Assembly: GCA_964638895.1 (NCBI GenBank)
Contig: CAZWYY010000004.1
Span: 27,963 to 91,962, forward strand
Reading direction: 5' to 3'
Source: JAFGGG01 sp964638895
Lineage (GTDB): Bacteria; Spirochaetota; Spirochaetia; SZUA-6; RPPD01
DNA: 64,000 nucleotides
In this document: piece after piece, positions 45,454-54,639 of the stretch
Layout: each line of letters opens with the position of its first letter
How positions within the stretch are numbered: position 1 is the stretch's first letter
Position numbers and translations under genes: made by a program
The notes under the pieces: generated by a model
Databases searched by the model: none
Told to the model about the DNA's origin: nothing
Seen by the model: the letters and a program-made list of their open reading frames with translations, nothing else

Positions 45454-46032
45454 ATGAAAAAAATACTGCCGCTTTTTATAATATGTTTTGTCTCGGTTCT
45501 CCCTTTGACTGGCCAGTCACGTATGGATACCGAAGAGCCAGCGCCTTCCGAGATTACTCCCGGAACCACGGGGAATGTCAAGGCATTCAGAGGAATTGAA
45601 TTGGGGATGTCGCTTGACAAGGTCAAGCAAATTCTTTCACAGGATCCCTATTTTAATTATACGGGAGATGCCGACGTGTTTATACTTCCCGAAAAACAAC
45701 AGCATCTTATCGAATGCAGCGGTAATTCCTTTGTGAAACAAGCCTATTTTCAATTCCATGAGAACAGGCTCTATATAATGATTATTGAGCTTAACGAGAA
45801 TAAAATTGATTTTTATACCTTATTTACCACTTTGTATAAAAAGTACGGTGAGTATCGAACCTTTTCCCCGGAGAACGTCATCTGGGAAAAACAGAATGTC
45901 GAGCTTTCGCTGGAGCGTCCGGTTGTGGTAAAATATGTCGACAGTAGCGTATTCAACACGCTTAAAGAACAGGGCAAAATGGCCCAACAATCCGCAAGCA
46001 AAAGCCTTAAGGATTTTATGAATGAGTTTTAA
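45454..46032 (+). CDS. Periplasmic protein, unknown
   Basis: 192 residues with a signal peptide (about 1-21, cut near TGQS). The mature part has a GIELGMSLDKVKQIL segment, a pattern seen in small periplasmic proteins in which GM.. precedes a helix, and strands ending near residue 165. I do not recognise the family. It lies 12 bases after the cNMP-binding gene without a clear ribosome-binding site. Confidence 0.65.
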   Translation: MKKILPLFIICFVSVLPLTGQSRMDTEEPAPSEITPGTTGNVKAFRGIELGMSLDKVKQILSQDPYFNYTGDADVFILPEKQQHLIECSGNSFVKQAYFQFHENRLYIMIIELNENKIDFYTLFTTLYKKYGEYRTFSPENVIWEKQNVELSLERPVVVKYVDSSVFNTLKEQGKMAQQSASKSLKDFMNEF

Positions 46033-46044
46033 CGCCTGCAAGGC

Positions 46045-46073
46045 TTGACCGGCGTCAATCATTATGTCATTAT
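46045..46073 (+). promoter_or_regulatory. Possible promoter of the DUF192 gene
   Basis: TTGACC (46045-46050), 17 bases, CATTAT (46068-46073); ATG at 46086, no Shine-Dalgarno sequence. Confidence 0.4.
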
Positions 46074-46085
46074 ACATACCGAATT

Positions 46086-46520
46086 ATGAGCAATAAATTA
46101 TGCATCTGCCTTGTTCTTAGCGTACTCCTCTCAAACTGTGGGTCTGATGACACACTGCCTATGGTAACGATTTCCATAAATAAACATATCTTTATGGTTG
46201 AAGTGGCATCAACACATGAGCAGCGTACAAAGGGCCTGATGTTCAGGAAGGAACTGAAAGAGAATCACGGTATGCTTTTTGTATTTCCGGCGGAGCAGTA
46301 CTTAAGTTTTTATATGAAAAATACATACATCCCCCTGAGCCTGGCTTATATATCATCCGACGGTAAAATTCTCCAGATTGTGGATTTAAAGCCCCTGGAT
46401 GAAACCCCCGTGTATTCCAAGGCACAGGCGCGTTATGCGCTGGAGCTTCCCCGCGGAACGTTCGAAAGCCTTAATATTCACACGGGAGATACGGTTACCC
46501 TGCCGGATAATCTTTCCTGA
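46086..46520 (+). CDS. DUF192-family lipoprotein
   Basis: 144 residues. The signal peptide ends in the lipobox LSNC (Cys18). The body matches DUF192: EVASTHEQRTKGLMFRKEL, GMLFVFP, SFYMKNTYIPLSLAYIS, and the closing YALELPRGTFESLNIHTGD. The family is small, compact and of unknown function, often secreted. It converges with the next gene with only 3 bases between the stops. Confidence 0.85.
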   Translation: MSNKLCICLVLSVLLSNCGSDDTLPMVTISINKHIFMVEVASTHEQRTKGLMFRKELKENHGMLFVFPAEQYLSFYMKNTYIPLSLAYISSDGKILQIVDLKPLDETPVYSKAQARYALELPRGTFESLNIHTGDTVTLPDNLS

Positions 46521-46523
46521 TTC

Positions 46524-47381
46524 TTAAACGGGCGCGGGCTCTTGTATGTCGATTGTAAGCTGTTTCAGGGCCCCGTCTACCGTCACTTCAATAACATCAT
46601 AATTTTTTCCAAACAGATCGGATATAATGGTTCCGTCATCTTTTTTTATAAAATCACCCTGGGGATACTCAACCTTGCAGAATGGGTTTAAAAGCCTTAA
46701 GATCAAAAATGTTTCCGACGGAATGATGATGGAAAGTAGGGAACTGGATGAATAGACCTGCGCCAGTGTATTCTTTGCGGTTTTGCCGAAATATATGGTG
46801 TGCACTCCGCTGTCCGCTTTCAAGGTAAACCTTTCGATGACAAGCCTGCGCAGGTCTGCCAGCAGATCCGCATCATGAAGGTGAATATTAAGCTGCTGCG
46901 GCGCTGCCGCCATGAGTTCGAGGATCCACTTTGTTTTAATCTGAAAATGGGTTGAAAAATAGGGTTTTCTTTTTTTTATGCGGATAATCGAATTTTTCCC
47001 GATTACCTGGTGTGTAACCTCAGGCTCGGGCATGGGACCAAGCTGCTCATATACCAACTGCGGAGTGTTCTGTGCCGTATCCCTGATGTTCAACCGGCCG
47101 TAAGAGAAAAACACGTCAAACACCGAAGCCTGCCCGCTTTTGCTGGGGGTCAGACTGAGTGATTTTTTTTTAATCTCATAGCGCTTCAGGTATTTGTTTT
47201 TGATGATCGAATCCCTTACAAATATAAGACCGACAACGATGAGCGACACGGGCCAGAGATTAACCGCAAACTCCTGCCAATCAAGGGGAATCAGATTCAG
47301 ATAATACAGCAGCAGCACTCCACCTACCATTACAAAGGAAATGGAAATAACGATAACTATATTCCTGACAATCACCTGCAT
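46524..47381 (-). CDS. LiaF/DUF5668-like membrane protein
   Basis: 285 residues. Two membrane helices near the start (about 8-30 and 37-55; LWPVSLIVVGLIFV is typical of LiaI-LiaF/DUF5668 hairpins) are followed by a beta-rich C-terminal domain like the adhesin-like DUF4097/toast-rack folds. Related proteins in Firmicutes sense envelope stress. The mRNA looks leaderless: the promoter at 47388-47416 ends 6 bases before the ATG. Confidence 0.65.
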   Translation of the reverse strand: MQVIVRNIVIVISISFVMVGGVLLLYYLNLIPLDWQEFAVNLWPVSLIVVGLIFVRDSIIKNKYLKRYEIKKKSLSLTPSKSGQASVFDVFFSYGRLNIRDTAQNTPQLVYEQLGPMPEPEVTHQVIGKNSIIRIKKRKPYFSTHFQIKTKWILELMAAAPQQLNIHLHDADLLADLRRLVIERFTLKADSGVHTIYFGKTAKNTLAQVYSSSSLLSIIIPSETFLILRLLNPFCKVEYPQGDFIKKDDGTIISDLFGKNYDVIEVTVDGALKQLTIDIQEPAPV

Positions 47382-47387
47382 GTTCTC

Positions 47388-47416
47388 ACTTTACGTTTTT
47401 GTTATTTTCTTGTCAA
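47388..47416 (-). promoter_or_regulatory. Probable leaderless promoter of the LiaF-like gene
   Basis: Minus strand: TTGACA (47416-47411), 17 bases, TAAAGT (47393-47388), 6 bases, ATG at 47381. Confidence 0.6.
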
Positions 47417-47495
47417 TCTATAGTGGACAGAGAGCCGTCATTATTGTTACACTTATGATATACATGTTATCAACAAAAGATTACGGAGGTATTTG

Positions 47496-47855
47496 ATGGG
47501 TGAAATTGTCTCGAGAAACGAGATGTCCAATCAGTTGATGAAGGGCGTGGGAGGGGTCGGCGCCGGTATTGCACTGCTTATCTTATTGCCGATTATTGCA
47601 GGACCTGTGGGATATATTGCCTCGGGAGTACTCCTTTTATCAGGTCTGGTTCTAAGCTCTTCAAAGACCCAGCGCAAAGCGGGTGCGGTAGCTTTGGGTG
47701 CGGGTATATTTACACTGGCAACGGCGTTGGCATTCGCCGTCCCCGTTGTAGGTCCCATACTCAGTTTTGCCGGTTGGGTTGCCGGTTTCGGCCTCATCGC
47801 GGCAGGCGGTTTTTCATTGTTCAAATTTTTTAAGAATATGAAGGCACGCACTTAA
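47496..47855 (+). CDS. Small glycine-rich membrane protein, unknown
   Basis: 119 residues, about four hydrophobic segments rich in Gly, Ala and Ile, with a short basic tail. GGAGG (47484-47488) lies 7 bases before the ATG at 47496, so I prefer it to the adjacent TTG at 47493. I do not recognise the family. Confidence 0.65.
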   Translation: MGEIVSRNEMSNQLMKGVGGVGAGIALLILLPIIAGPVGYIASGVLLLSGLVLSSSKTQRKAGAVALGAGIFTLATALAFAVPVVGPILSFAGWVAGFGLIAAGGFSLFKFFKNMKART

Positions 47856-47966
47856 TCTAAATTGATCTTGTTTGAAAGAAAGTTTAGAAATATATAATAC
47901 GATGAAAACTATAAGGCGTACTCTACGAATGCGCTGTATAGCCGATAATCCGGTTAAAATTGTATT

Positions 47967-49274
47967 ATGATTACCTACTGGCTTGAAACATACGGCTGCC
48001 AAATGAACAAAGCGGAATCCGATGCGCTTCAGGTTACCCTGCAAAAGCATGACACATATCCGGCTTCGGATCATACGGAAGCGGATATTATTATCTTAAA
48101 TACATGCTCTGTGCGCAAAACCGCTGAAAACAGGATCTGGGGCAGAATTGGGTTTTATAAAAAGCAGAAAACCCTGCGGCGCTTTATTTTTGTGGTCATG
48201 GGGTGTATGAGCCAGCGTTTGCAAAACCACCTGCAGCAGCATTGCCCGGAAATAGACATAGTCACCGGCAGCTTTCACAAACAGGAGATACTCAGGGCCA
48301 TACAAAAGGTAAGGCGGAACGGCGATTCCCTCTGCTTAACTGCGGAATCCCCCTATAGTTTTTCCCATATCCATACGCTTGCCGGATTTAAATCCCTGGT
48401 GCCCGTAATGCACGGGTGCAATAATTTCTGCAGCTACTGCATTGTGCCCTATGTGCGCGGAAGGGAGGTATCCAGGGAACCGGCCTCTATTGTCCGTGAG
48501 ATCACCGAACTGGACGGGCGGGGCATTAAGGAAATAACCCTCCTGGGCCAAAATGTCAACTCATACAACTACGCTTCCAATGGAACGGCCGTGTTGTTTC
48601 CCGATATCCTGCACACAATTTTAAAGAAGATACGCAATATACAATGGGTTCGTTTCCTTACCTCACATCCCAAGGATATTTCAAAACGGCTCATTGAACT
48701 TATGGCCGCCGATCATCGCCTGTGCAGGCACATCCACCTGCCTGTTCAGCACGGTTCGAATGCTGTTCTAGCGCGTATGAGACGCGGGTACACGCGTGAG
48801 TATTACCTGGACCTTATCAATTCCATAAAAAATGCTGTTAGTGATATTTCAATAACAACCGATATTCTAATTGGGTTCCCCGGTGAAACTCAAGAGGATT
48901 TTGATATGACCTATAAGCTTATGCAACAGGTAGAATTCGATGACGCCTTTACCTATTATTATAATCCGCGCGAAGGTACGGCGGCGGCGGCCCTGGAGGA
49001 TAACGTGCCGCATGAACTTAAAATAGAGCGACTGCAGGGTATAATCGAACTGCAGACGTCAATCTCACGTAAAACAAAGCAAAAAAGACTGAACACTGAA
49101 GTCAAGGTTCTGGTTGAAAATATATCCAAACAAAACGCGCATGCACTGCTTGCCCGTACGGAACACGACGACATGGCGGTATTTCCGGGCGAGGCCCCGC
49201 TTATGGGAAGCTTTGTTCGCGCCAGACTCACGGCATTGCGGGGCAATACCTTTCAGGCCGCGCTTTGCACATGA
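47967..49274 (+). CDS. miaB: tRNA-2-methylthio-N6-dimethylallyladenosine synthase
   Basis: Radical-SAM methylthiotransferase for A37 of UNN-decoding tRNAs. 435 residues: an N-terminal cluster domain with its three cysteines (GCQMNKAES, NTCSVR, MGCMSQ), the radical-SAM motif CNNFCSYCIVPYVRG, and a C-terminal TRAM domain (about 370-435). No Shine-Dalgarno sequence precedes the ATG. A TAAAAT sits 6 bases before it, but without a -35, so a leaderless start here is only possible. Another -35/-10-like pair lies near 47870-47905. Confidence 0.95.
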   Translation: MITYWLETYGCQMNKAESDALQVTLQKHDTYPASDHTEADIIILNTCSVRKTAENRIWGRIGFYKKQKTLRRFIFVVMGCMSQRLQNHLQQHCPEIDIVTGSFHKQEILRAIQKVRRNGDSLCLTAESPYSFSHIHTLAGFKSLVPVMHGCNNFCSYCIVPYVRGREVSREPASIVREITELDGRGIKEITLLGQNVNSYNYASNGTAVLFPDILHTILKKIRNIQWVRFLTSHPKDISKRLIELMAADHRLCRHIHLPVQHGSNAVLARMRRGYTREYYLDLINSIKNAVSDISITTDILIGFPGETQEDFDMTYKLMQQVEFDDAFTYYYNPREGTAAAALEDNVPHELKIERLQGIIELQTSISRKTKQKRLNTEVKVLVENISKQNAHALLARTEHDDMAVFPGEAPLMGSFVRARLTALRGNTFQAALCT

Positions 49275-49291
49275 TAAAAAGGAGGGGACAC

Positions 49292-49591
49292 ATGCCTTGG
49301 AAATTTATCGTAGGATTAATTATTCTTATCTTGTTTGTGGTTTTTATCGGACTTAATCTGGATTACCGGACGAACGTCTCGCTGGGGTTCTATACCTTTG
49401 AGAACGTCCCGGCATTCCTGATTGTAATCGTATCTTTCCTTGTCGGGGCTTTGGTGACGCTTCCCATATCCGTATTCAGCAAGCTGCGTAAAAGCGCCAA
49501 AAAAGATAAAAAACAAAAACTTCGGGAAAAAACCGCGATCCAGGAGCCGACTCCGGAGGATGAAAAAGGAAAAAGAAATAAAAAAAAATAA
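49292..49591 (+). CDS. LapA-domain (DUF1049) membrane protein
   Basis: 99 residues with two membrane helices (about 5-24 and 42-65) and a lysine-rich tail, the LapA/DUF1049 layout (IVGLIILILFVVFIGLNLD, then VPAFLIVIVSFLVGALVTLP). In E. coli, LapA works with LapB in lipopolysaccharide control. The ATG at 49292 has GGAGGGG upstream. It overlaps the next TPR gene by 32 bases. Confidence 0.8.
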   Translation: MPWKFIVGLIILILFVVFIGLNLDYRTNVSLGFYTFENVPAFLIVIVSFLVGALVTLPISVFSKLRKSAKKDKKQKLREKTAIQEPTPEDEKGKRNKKK

Positions 49592-50708
49592 GCTCGTTCC
49601 CATAATCCTATTATTTCTTTTATTATGCGCGAATGCCTTTGCCGATTCATCATCCGCGGCTCTGCAGGACGCCAAGGAGTTGGAAAAAGAGGGGAAATAT
49701 GCGCAGGCCTCCTTGTTGTACCAGGAATGGTTTAAGCTCAATAAAAATCATCCCGATTTTTTTATGGTTCTGCTTCATTTCTCCGATATCGAAGAGGATC
49801 CGTTTACCATTCTCTCGGTTTATGAGTCGTACCTCGGAAACTTTAAGGACGACCGGCAAAAACACCTGCTTGAACAGAGGATGGCCCTGCTCTATGAGCT
49901 GTTGGGCGATTTTGACAGCGCCTTGTCGTATTACAGGTCCGCGTACGGTGATATACATATGTGGGAGAATGACAGGGCCCTGCTTGATCCCGCGAAACTG
50001 CTCTTGGCGCAGGGACTTTATACCCAGGCCGAGGACTGGTTATTTAACGTAAGGTCCGTTCTCAGGGATAATGACGTTTATGCTGAAGTGGTTTTTTTAA
50101 TGACAAAAATCTATATCATTTCACAACAAAAAGAAAAAGCCATACTGTTATTGCAGAAATTAACGGCTAAGTTCAAAAACTCTCCGATTATTTCCCAGAG
50201 TCTCCTGGAATTAATCGAATTATATCTTGAAAAGGGCGATACCACAGACGCGCAGTCCGCTTTCAGCGAATTGGAAACACGGTATGCCCGCTCCCCCGAA
50301 CATGAACTGGCGATTGTTTTACTCACGCCCACGGCTGATCCTGCCCCGTTAATTGATTTTTATCCGCTGCCCTACAGGTTTCTGGCGCATAAACAGCCGG
50401 ATGCCGAAGTACACACGGAATCCCCCGGGCCTTGCGTAAAGAATCACGAAGATGTAAGCGGCACACAGGTAAAAAACCTGTACAGCGTATGTGTGGGCAG
50501 TTTCAGTGTGCTTGACAATGCCAGGCAGAGGCAAAGCGAACTGAAATCCAAGGGCATAGCCTCACGGATCAGCCAAAAACTGATTAAAGACCGGGTCTTT
50601 TACCGTGTGGTGGTGGAAGACGATTACACGTACGAACAGGGACAAAACATGATTGAGACCTTGAAAGGCCTGGGATATTTGGAAAGTTTCCTCATAAAAG
50701 AGAAATAA
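49560..50708 (+). CDS. Periplasmic TPR protein with C-terminal SPOR domain
   Basis: 382 residues: signal peptide (about 10-28), TPR-like repeats (about 35-250), a short linker, and a SPOR domain (about 305-382; LYSVCVGSFSVLDNARQRQSEL...YRVVV). SPOR domains bind denuded glycan strands, often at the division site. TPR plus SPOR suggests a periplasmic partner in wall synthesis or lipid transport. The coupling to the LapA-like gene recalls the LapA-LapB (TPR) pair, although LapB faces the cytoplasm. Converges with apgM. Confidence 0.82.
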   Translation: MKKEKEIKKNKLVPIILLFLLLCANAFADSSSAALQDAKELEKEGKYAQASLLYQEWFKLNKNHPDFFMVLLHFSDIEEDPFTILSVYESYLGNFKDDRQKHLLEQRMALLYELLGDFDSALSYYRSAYGDIHMWENDRALLDPAKLLLAQGLYTQAEDWLFNVRSVLRDNDVYAEVVFLMTKIYIISQQKEKAILLLQKLTAKFKNSPIISQSLLELIELYLEKGDTTDAQSAFSELETRYARSPEHELAIVLLTPTADPAPLIDFYPLPYRFLAHKQPDAEVHTESPGPCVKNHEDVSGTQVKNLYSVCVGSFSVLDNARQRQSELKSKGIASRISQKLIKDRVFYRVVVEDDYTYEQGQNMIETLKGLGYLESFLIKEK

Positions 50709-50747
50709 CTCTTCCCGAACGCGCCGCAGATACCGTGTTGCAGCGAA

Positions 50748-51950
50748 TCATGCCCCGAATTTCTTTATTTTATCCGCGTACCCCAGGGCCAACCAGATCA
50801 GATGAGTGGTCTTGATTGTTCCCCAAACCCCGGAGGCACAGGCACTTTCACCGAACTCGCGGCTTTTTCCGGAGCGTATATTTCCCGCGTGAATCAGAAA
50901 GGGGATCGGATGTGATGAATGTGATTTCATTTTGGCCGGTGTGGAATGATCTCCGGTTACAATCATCACATCGGGCTTAAGTGATAGTATCTCCGGAATG
51001 ACCTTGTCCACCTTTTCAATCTCCGCCACCTTGGCGTCAAAGTTGCCGTCTTCGCCTTTGGAGTCCGTATATTTATGGTGAACAAAGAAAAAAGTATTAT
51101 CTCCCCAAGAACCTCTAAGCACCTTCATTTGCTCGGCCAGGTCCTTTAAATCTTCCTTCACGGTCATTCCGACCAACCGGCTTACCCCTTTATAATCGGG
51201 ATACACGGCCAGGGACAGCGGGTTCAATTTAAACAGGCTGTTCATGGACGGAATGTGGGGAAGCTCGGCAAAACCGCGCATCAGGATTGCGTTGGCGGGA
51301 TGCTTGTCCTTCAAAACGGCATACGCCTGTTTTACGAACTCAAAGGTAACCTCGGCGGTTTTTTTACCCTGTTCCGACGTTGCCTGCGGATCAAACGGTT
51401 TAACCCCGGTTTGCTGCGGATCGGTGTCCCTGACATGATCGGACAGGCCCTGTCCGCGGAAGACAACAACGCCCCTGTAATCCTTCACCGGCTTGACAAA
51501 CACCTGGACTCCAGGGATTGAAACATGTTTACTTACAAGCTCACACAGCTCGGCGCAGAGTTCGGTGGCGATCCGTCCCGCCCTGCGGTCAGTGATATTG
51601 CCCTCTTCATCCCTGGTAGCGAAGTTCAGCCTGGCCGCCACGTCCTTGGCCTGCATGGGAAAACCGATTCCCATGGCCGCAACCACGCCCCTGCCGATGG
51701 GGTAGACGAGCGGGTCGTAGCCGAAAAGCGCCAGGTGCCCGGGTGCTGAACCCGGCGTAATTCCGTACTCTATGGGGATATGCAGGCCGCATTCGGAGGC
51801 CGCCGCCAGGTTGTCCAGGTGAGGCGTTTCGGCGGTTTCCAGCTCTGTTTTTCCACCCACCTGTAAAGGTAGTCCGCCCAAGCCGTCCATTACAAATAAC
51901 ACTATTTTTTTATCATTTTCAATGATAAGCTGATGTAATTCCTCATTCAT
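50748..51950 (-). CDS. apgM: 2,3-bisphosphoglycerate-independent phosphoglycerate mutase, archaeal type
   Basis: Interconverts 3- and 2-phosphoglycerate in glycolysis. 400 residues of the alkaline-phosphatase superfamily: VLFVMDGLGGLP, the GSAPGHLALFGYDP segment and the metal-binding VTGDHSTPAKMKSHSSHPIP. Length and motifs fit the ApgM class rather than the longer GpmI. The start is the ATG at 51950 with AAGGAG 6 bases upstream; an earlier in-frame start at 51983 lacks support. Confidence 0.93.
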   Translation of the reverse strand: MNEELHQLIIENDKKIVLFVMDGLGGLPLQVGGKTELETAETPHLDNLAAASECGLHIPIEYGITPGSAPGHLALFGYDPLVYPIGRGVVAAMGIGFPMQAKDVAARLNFATRDEEGNITDRRAGRIATELCAELCELVSKHVSIPGVQVFVKPVKDYRGVVVFRGQGLSDHVRDTDPQQTGVKPFDPQATSEQGKKTAEVTFEFVKQAYAVLKDKHPANAILMRGFAELPHIPSMNSLFKLNPLSLAVYPDYKGVSRLVGMTVKEDLKDLAEQMKVLRGSWGDNTFFFVHHKYTDSKGEDGNFDAKVAEIEKVDKVIPEILSLKPDVMIVTGDHSTPAKMKSHSSHPIPFLIHAGNIRSGKSREFGESACASGVWGTIKTTHLIWLALGYADKIKKFGA

Positions 51951-51970
51951 ACAATACTCCTTTTTCCCAG

Positions 51971-51999
51971 AAATTACTCTCATCTCAAGGTTTGGTCAA
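51971..51999 (-). promoter_or_regulatory. Promoter of apgM
   Basis: Minus strand: TTGACC (51999-51994), 17 bases, TAATTT (51976-51971), then a short SD-containing leader. Confidence 0.5.
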
Positions 52000-52039
52000 G
52001 CTTAAATCTGATATATTCGTGTAATCGCTTTAAAAATGC

Positions 52040-52068
52040 TTGCAAAATTACGGGGAATTATCTACTTT
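52040..52068 (+). promoter_or_regulatory. Possible promoter of the small cysteine-rich protein gene
   Basis: TTGCAA (52040-52045), 17 bases, TACTTT (52063-52068); the ATG at 52115 has its own ribosome-binding site. Confidence 0.4.
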
Positions 52069-52114
52069 TAAAGTAATAAAAACCGTGGAACGTTTTTATG
52101 CAGAAGGAGTGCCA

Positions 52115-52261
52115 ATGGCAAATCTTAAGTTTACCTCCTGCAAGGAATGCAGGTTCTTTATGAAGATTTCCAATACCTATTGTTATCATCCCTCGGTCTA
52201 CGGAGCCAAATTAGAGGACCCGGCCGTTATTCCGGCCTGGTGCCCCCTTTTACATGAATAA
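52115..52261 (+). CDS. Small four-cysteine (probably zinc-binding) protein
   Basis: 48 residues starting at the ATG preceded by AAGGAG. Four cysteines and a histidine (CKECRFF, CYHP, AWCPL) form a likely metal site. No membrane segment. I do not recognise the family; such proteins are often zinc ribbons or rubredoxin-like. It lies alone between apgM and the MscS gene. Confidence 0.6.
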   Translation: MANLKFTSCKECRFFMKISNTYCYHPSVYGAKLEDPAVIPAWCPLLHE

Positions 52262-52315
52262 TATCATTATAACATAACGTAATTCTCATAATGTTATCTG
52301 CCGAAGATTAGGGTA

Positions 52316-53431
52316 ATGGCGGAGGCTTTTTCGGCTATTACAGGTTTCTCTTTTAAAATCGGTGAGATTACCATAGTCCCCTTTGATATGTTTTTAAAGA
52401 TCATCTTGCCCATATTGGGAGTACTCCTTGTCATCTGGTTGATGCGGTTTATAACTATCAGGATCATCGTAAAGCGCCTGCATCTGCGTGAAAAAACGGT
52501 TCTTACGGTCAGGCGATACCTTATAAATACCTCACGCTTTATTCTGATAATCTCATGCTTTTTGATTATTGGGATTTATTTTAATTTCCAGATCCCTCAA
52601 TATATTAATGATATTCTTTCGGTTTTCCAAAAACCCTTTTTAACCGCGGGTTCAACCCAGATTTCAATCATAACCCTGCTGTTGGTGATTCCGATCTTCT
52701 ATATCGCCCACCTTATTTCCAAGAGATTGAAAAATCTCATCGATCACCGGTTGCTTAAGAAACTGGCAATCGATAAATCCGCCAAATTCGGCGTATCGAG
52801 CCTGTTTCGCTACCTGGTGTTCGTAATCAGCGTGCTTGTAGGGCTTTCTTTTATCGGGATTGATCTCTCGGCCCTGGCCGTTGTAATCGGTGTTATGGGT
52901 ATAGGAATCGGTTTCGGGCTGCAGAACCTTGTGGCGAACTTCTTTGCCGGTATCGTTATTATGGTTGAAAGGCCGCTTCAGGAGGGAGACAGGGTGATCG
53001 TGGGCGAAATAGAAGGCGACATCCTGAAGATCCGCCTGCGCTCAACGGTAATCAATACCCTTACCAACGAGACACTGATCGTGCCCAACTCCGATCTGGT
53101 TGACCACCAGATTCACAACTATTCATACAAAACCCCGGAGATAATCATCATCAACCGGGTGCAGGTCTCATACAACTCTGACCTTGAACGGGCCGGGGAC
53201 ATTCTTAAGGCAATCGCCAAGCGTAACCCCTTTACCGTTGAGGGAAAAGACCCCAGGACATTTATCCGGGAATTTCAGGATTCAGGAATCCAGATGGAGT
53301 TATGGACCTGGATTAAAAACCCCATCCACAAGATCGAAGGCCAATCCTGGACAAACCTTCAGATATGGAAGGATTTCAAGGAACAAGATATCGCCATCCC
53401 CTTTCCCCAGCTTGATCTGCATCTTAAATAG
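52316..53431 (+). CDS. MscS-family mechanosensitive channel
   Basis: 371 residues. Three to four membrane helices (about 20-42, 66-90, 115-135, 160-185) lead to the pore helix and MscS core (GIGIGFGLQNLVANFFAGIVIMVERPLQEGD), then the beta domain and cytoplasmic vestibule. It releases small solutes on hypo-osmotic shock. Only a weak SD-like TAGGG precedes the ATG. Ends 5 bases from the convergent dinB stop. Confidence 0.93.
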   Translation: MAEAFSAITGFSFKIGEITIVPFDMFLKIILPILGVLLVIWLMRFITIRIIVKRLHLREKTVLTVRRYLINTSRFILIISCFLIIGIYFNFQIPQYINDILSVFQKPFLTAGSTQISIITLLLVIPIFYIAHLISKRLKNLIDHRLLKKLAIDKSAKFGVSSLFRYLVFVISVLVGLSFIGIDLSALAVVIGVMGIGIGFGLQNLVANFFAGIVIMVERPLQEGDRVIVGEIEGDILKIRLRSTVINTLTNETLIVPNSDLVDHQIHNYSYKTPEIIIINRVQVSYNSDLERAGDILKAIAKRNPFTVEGKDPRTFIREFQDSGIQMELWTWIKNPIHKIEGQSWTNLQIWKDFKEQDIAIPFPQLDLHLK

Positions 53432-53436
53432 AACCG

Positions 53437-54618
53437 TTATTTTTTTTTATGTTGTGCAAGCAGATTCGCCTTTGTCAGGGTAATCTTACCCAACCTGCGT
53501 TTTATGTTATAAACCGCCTGTTCCACCCTGGTTTTTTTATTTTCCTCATTTTCAAACAGGCCCGGCTGGCATAAATCTCCCTCTTCAATATTGGAAACAC
53601 TAATGCCCAATAAACGCACCGGCTGCTTCTCATTCCATTTCTTTTTCAGCAGGGTGCAGGCCACATTATACAACTCTTCGGAAGAACCGATCCAGTGCTT
53701 CAGGGTTGCCTGCGCCGTCGTGGTGACAAAATCGGCAAAACGGATCTTAAGCGATACCGTCTTAGCCTTATAATTATGATGGATCAGCCTGAACATCACT
53801 TCCTGGGCAAGGTGCAAAACCGTTCGTTTCAGGCCCTCCACATCCTTACGGTCAAGGTCAAAGGTAACCTCACTGCTTACCGAACGGCTTTTGGTCTGTT
53901 CCCTGAATATGCCCGGATCAACTCCTCGGCAGGCGTTAAACAAAAAATTACCCAGGGCCCTCCCACACATGGAGGTAAGCGTATGCATGGATAATGATTG
54001 CAGCATACCTATTGTGGTTATATTATAGTCCAGGAGGCGTGCCAGGGTTTTTTCACCCAGTCCCCACAATGCCTTCAAGGGAAGCTGCCTCATAAAATTT
54101 TCTTCATTTCCGTGCTCTATCCGGCATAATCCGTCGGGTTTACGAAAATCCGAGGCGATTTTGGCCAAATATTTGTTGCCGGCAATCCCGACCGAGATGG
54201 TCAAACCGGTTCGCTGCTTGACAAGGTTTTTCATGTTTCGGGCGGTATCCAGGGGCGGGCCGAAAAGTTTTTCCGTACCGGTCATATCAAGAAACGCCTC
54301 GTCGATTGATATTTGCTGAAGTCCCGGTGTAAAGGTCCGTAATATATCCATCACAACACCGGACATCTTCGTATATCTTTCCATGCGTACGGGAAGATAC
54401 ACCCCATGCGGACATTTCTTGTACGCCCTGGATATGGGCATGGCGGATTTCACGCCCAGGACGCGGGCTTCGTACGAACACGCGGATACAACGCCTCGTT
54501 TTCCCGGCAGCGCGCCGATAATAACCGGTTTTCCCTTTAATCCGGGATCATCAGCCTGCTCAACCGCGGCAAAAAATGCGTCAATATCGGCATGAAAAAA
54601 AATCTTTTGTTGATCCAT
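53437..54618 (-). CDS. dinB: DNA polymerase IV (Y family)
   Basis: Translesion DNA polymerase. 393 residues with the catalytic motifs FFHADIDAFFAAVEQ and SIDEAFLDMTG, the YSYEAR-like block SACSYEARVLGVKSAMP, and a C-terminal little-finger domain. It lacks a beta-clamp motif that I can recognise at the very end. It follows the M28-like gene by 21 bases. The possible TATACT -10 upstream has a poor -35, so I see no reliable promoter and no LexA box. Confidence 0.93.
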   Translation of the reverse strand: MDQQKIFFHADIDAFFAAVEQADDPGLKGKPVIIGALPGKRGVVSACSYEARVLGVKSAMPISRAYKKCPHGVYLPVRMERYTKMSGVVMDILRTFTPGLQQISIDEAFLDMTGTEKLFGPPLDTARNMKNLVKQRTGLTISVGIAGNKYLAKIASDFRKPDGLCRIEHGNEENFMRQLPLKALWGLGEKTLARLLDYNITTIGMLQSLSMHTLTSMCGRALGNFLFNACRGVDPGIFREQTKSRSVSSEVTFDLDRKDVEGLKRTVLHLAQEVMFRLIHHNYKAKTVSLKIRFADFVTTTAQATLKHWIGSSEELYNVACTLLKKKWNEKQPVRLLGISVSNIEEGDLCQPGLFENEENKKTRVEQAVYNIKRRLGKITLTKANLLAQHKKK

Positions 54619-54639
54619 CCTACGTTTAGTATACCAAAA

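Noticed and set aside
47921..47966. GCCGATAA before miaB as a sigma-28 promoter
   Set aside because: The -10 is perfect but the sequence at the -35 position matches only 2 of 8 bases.
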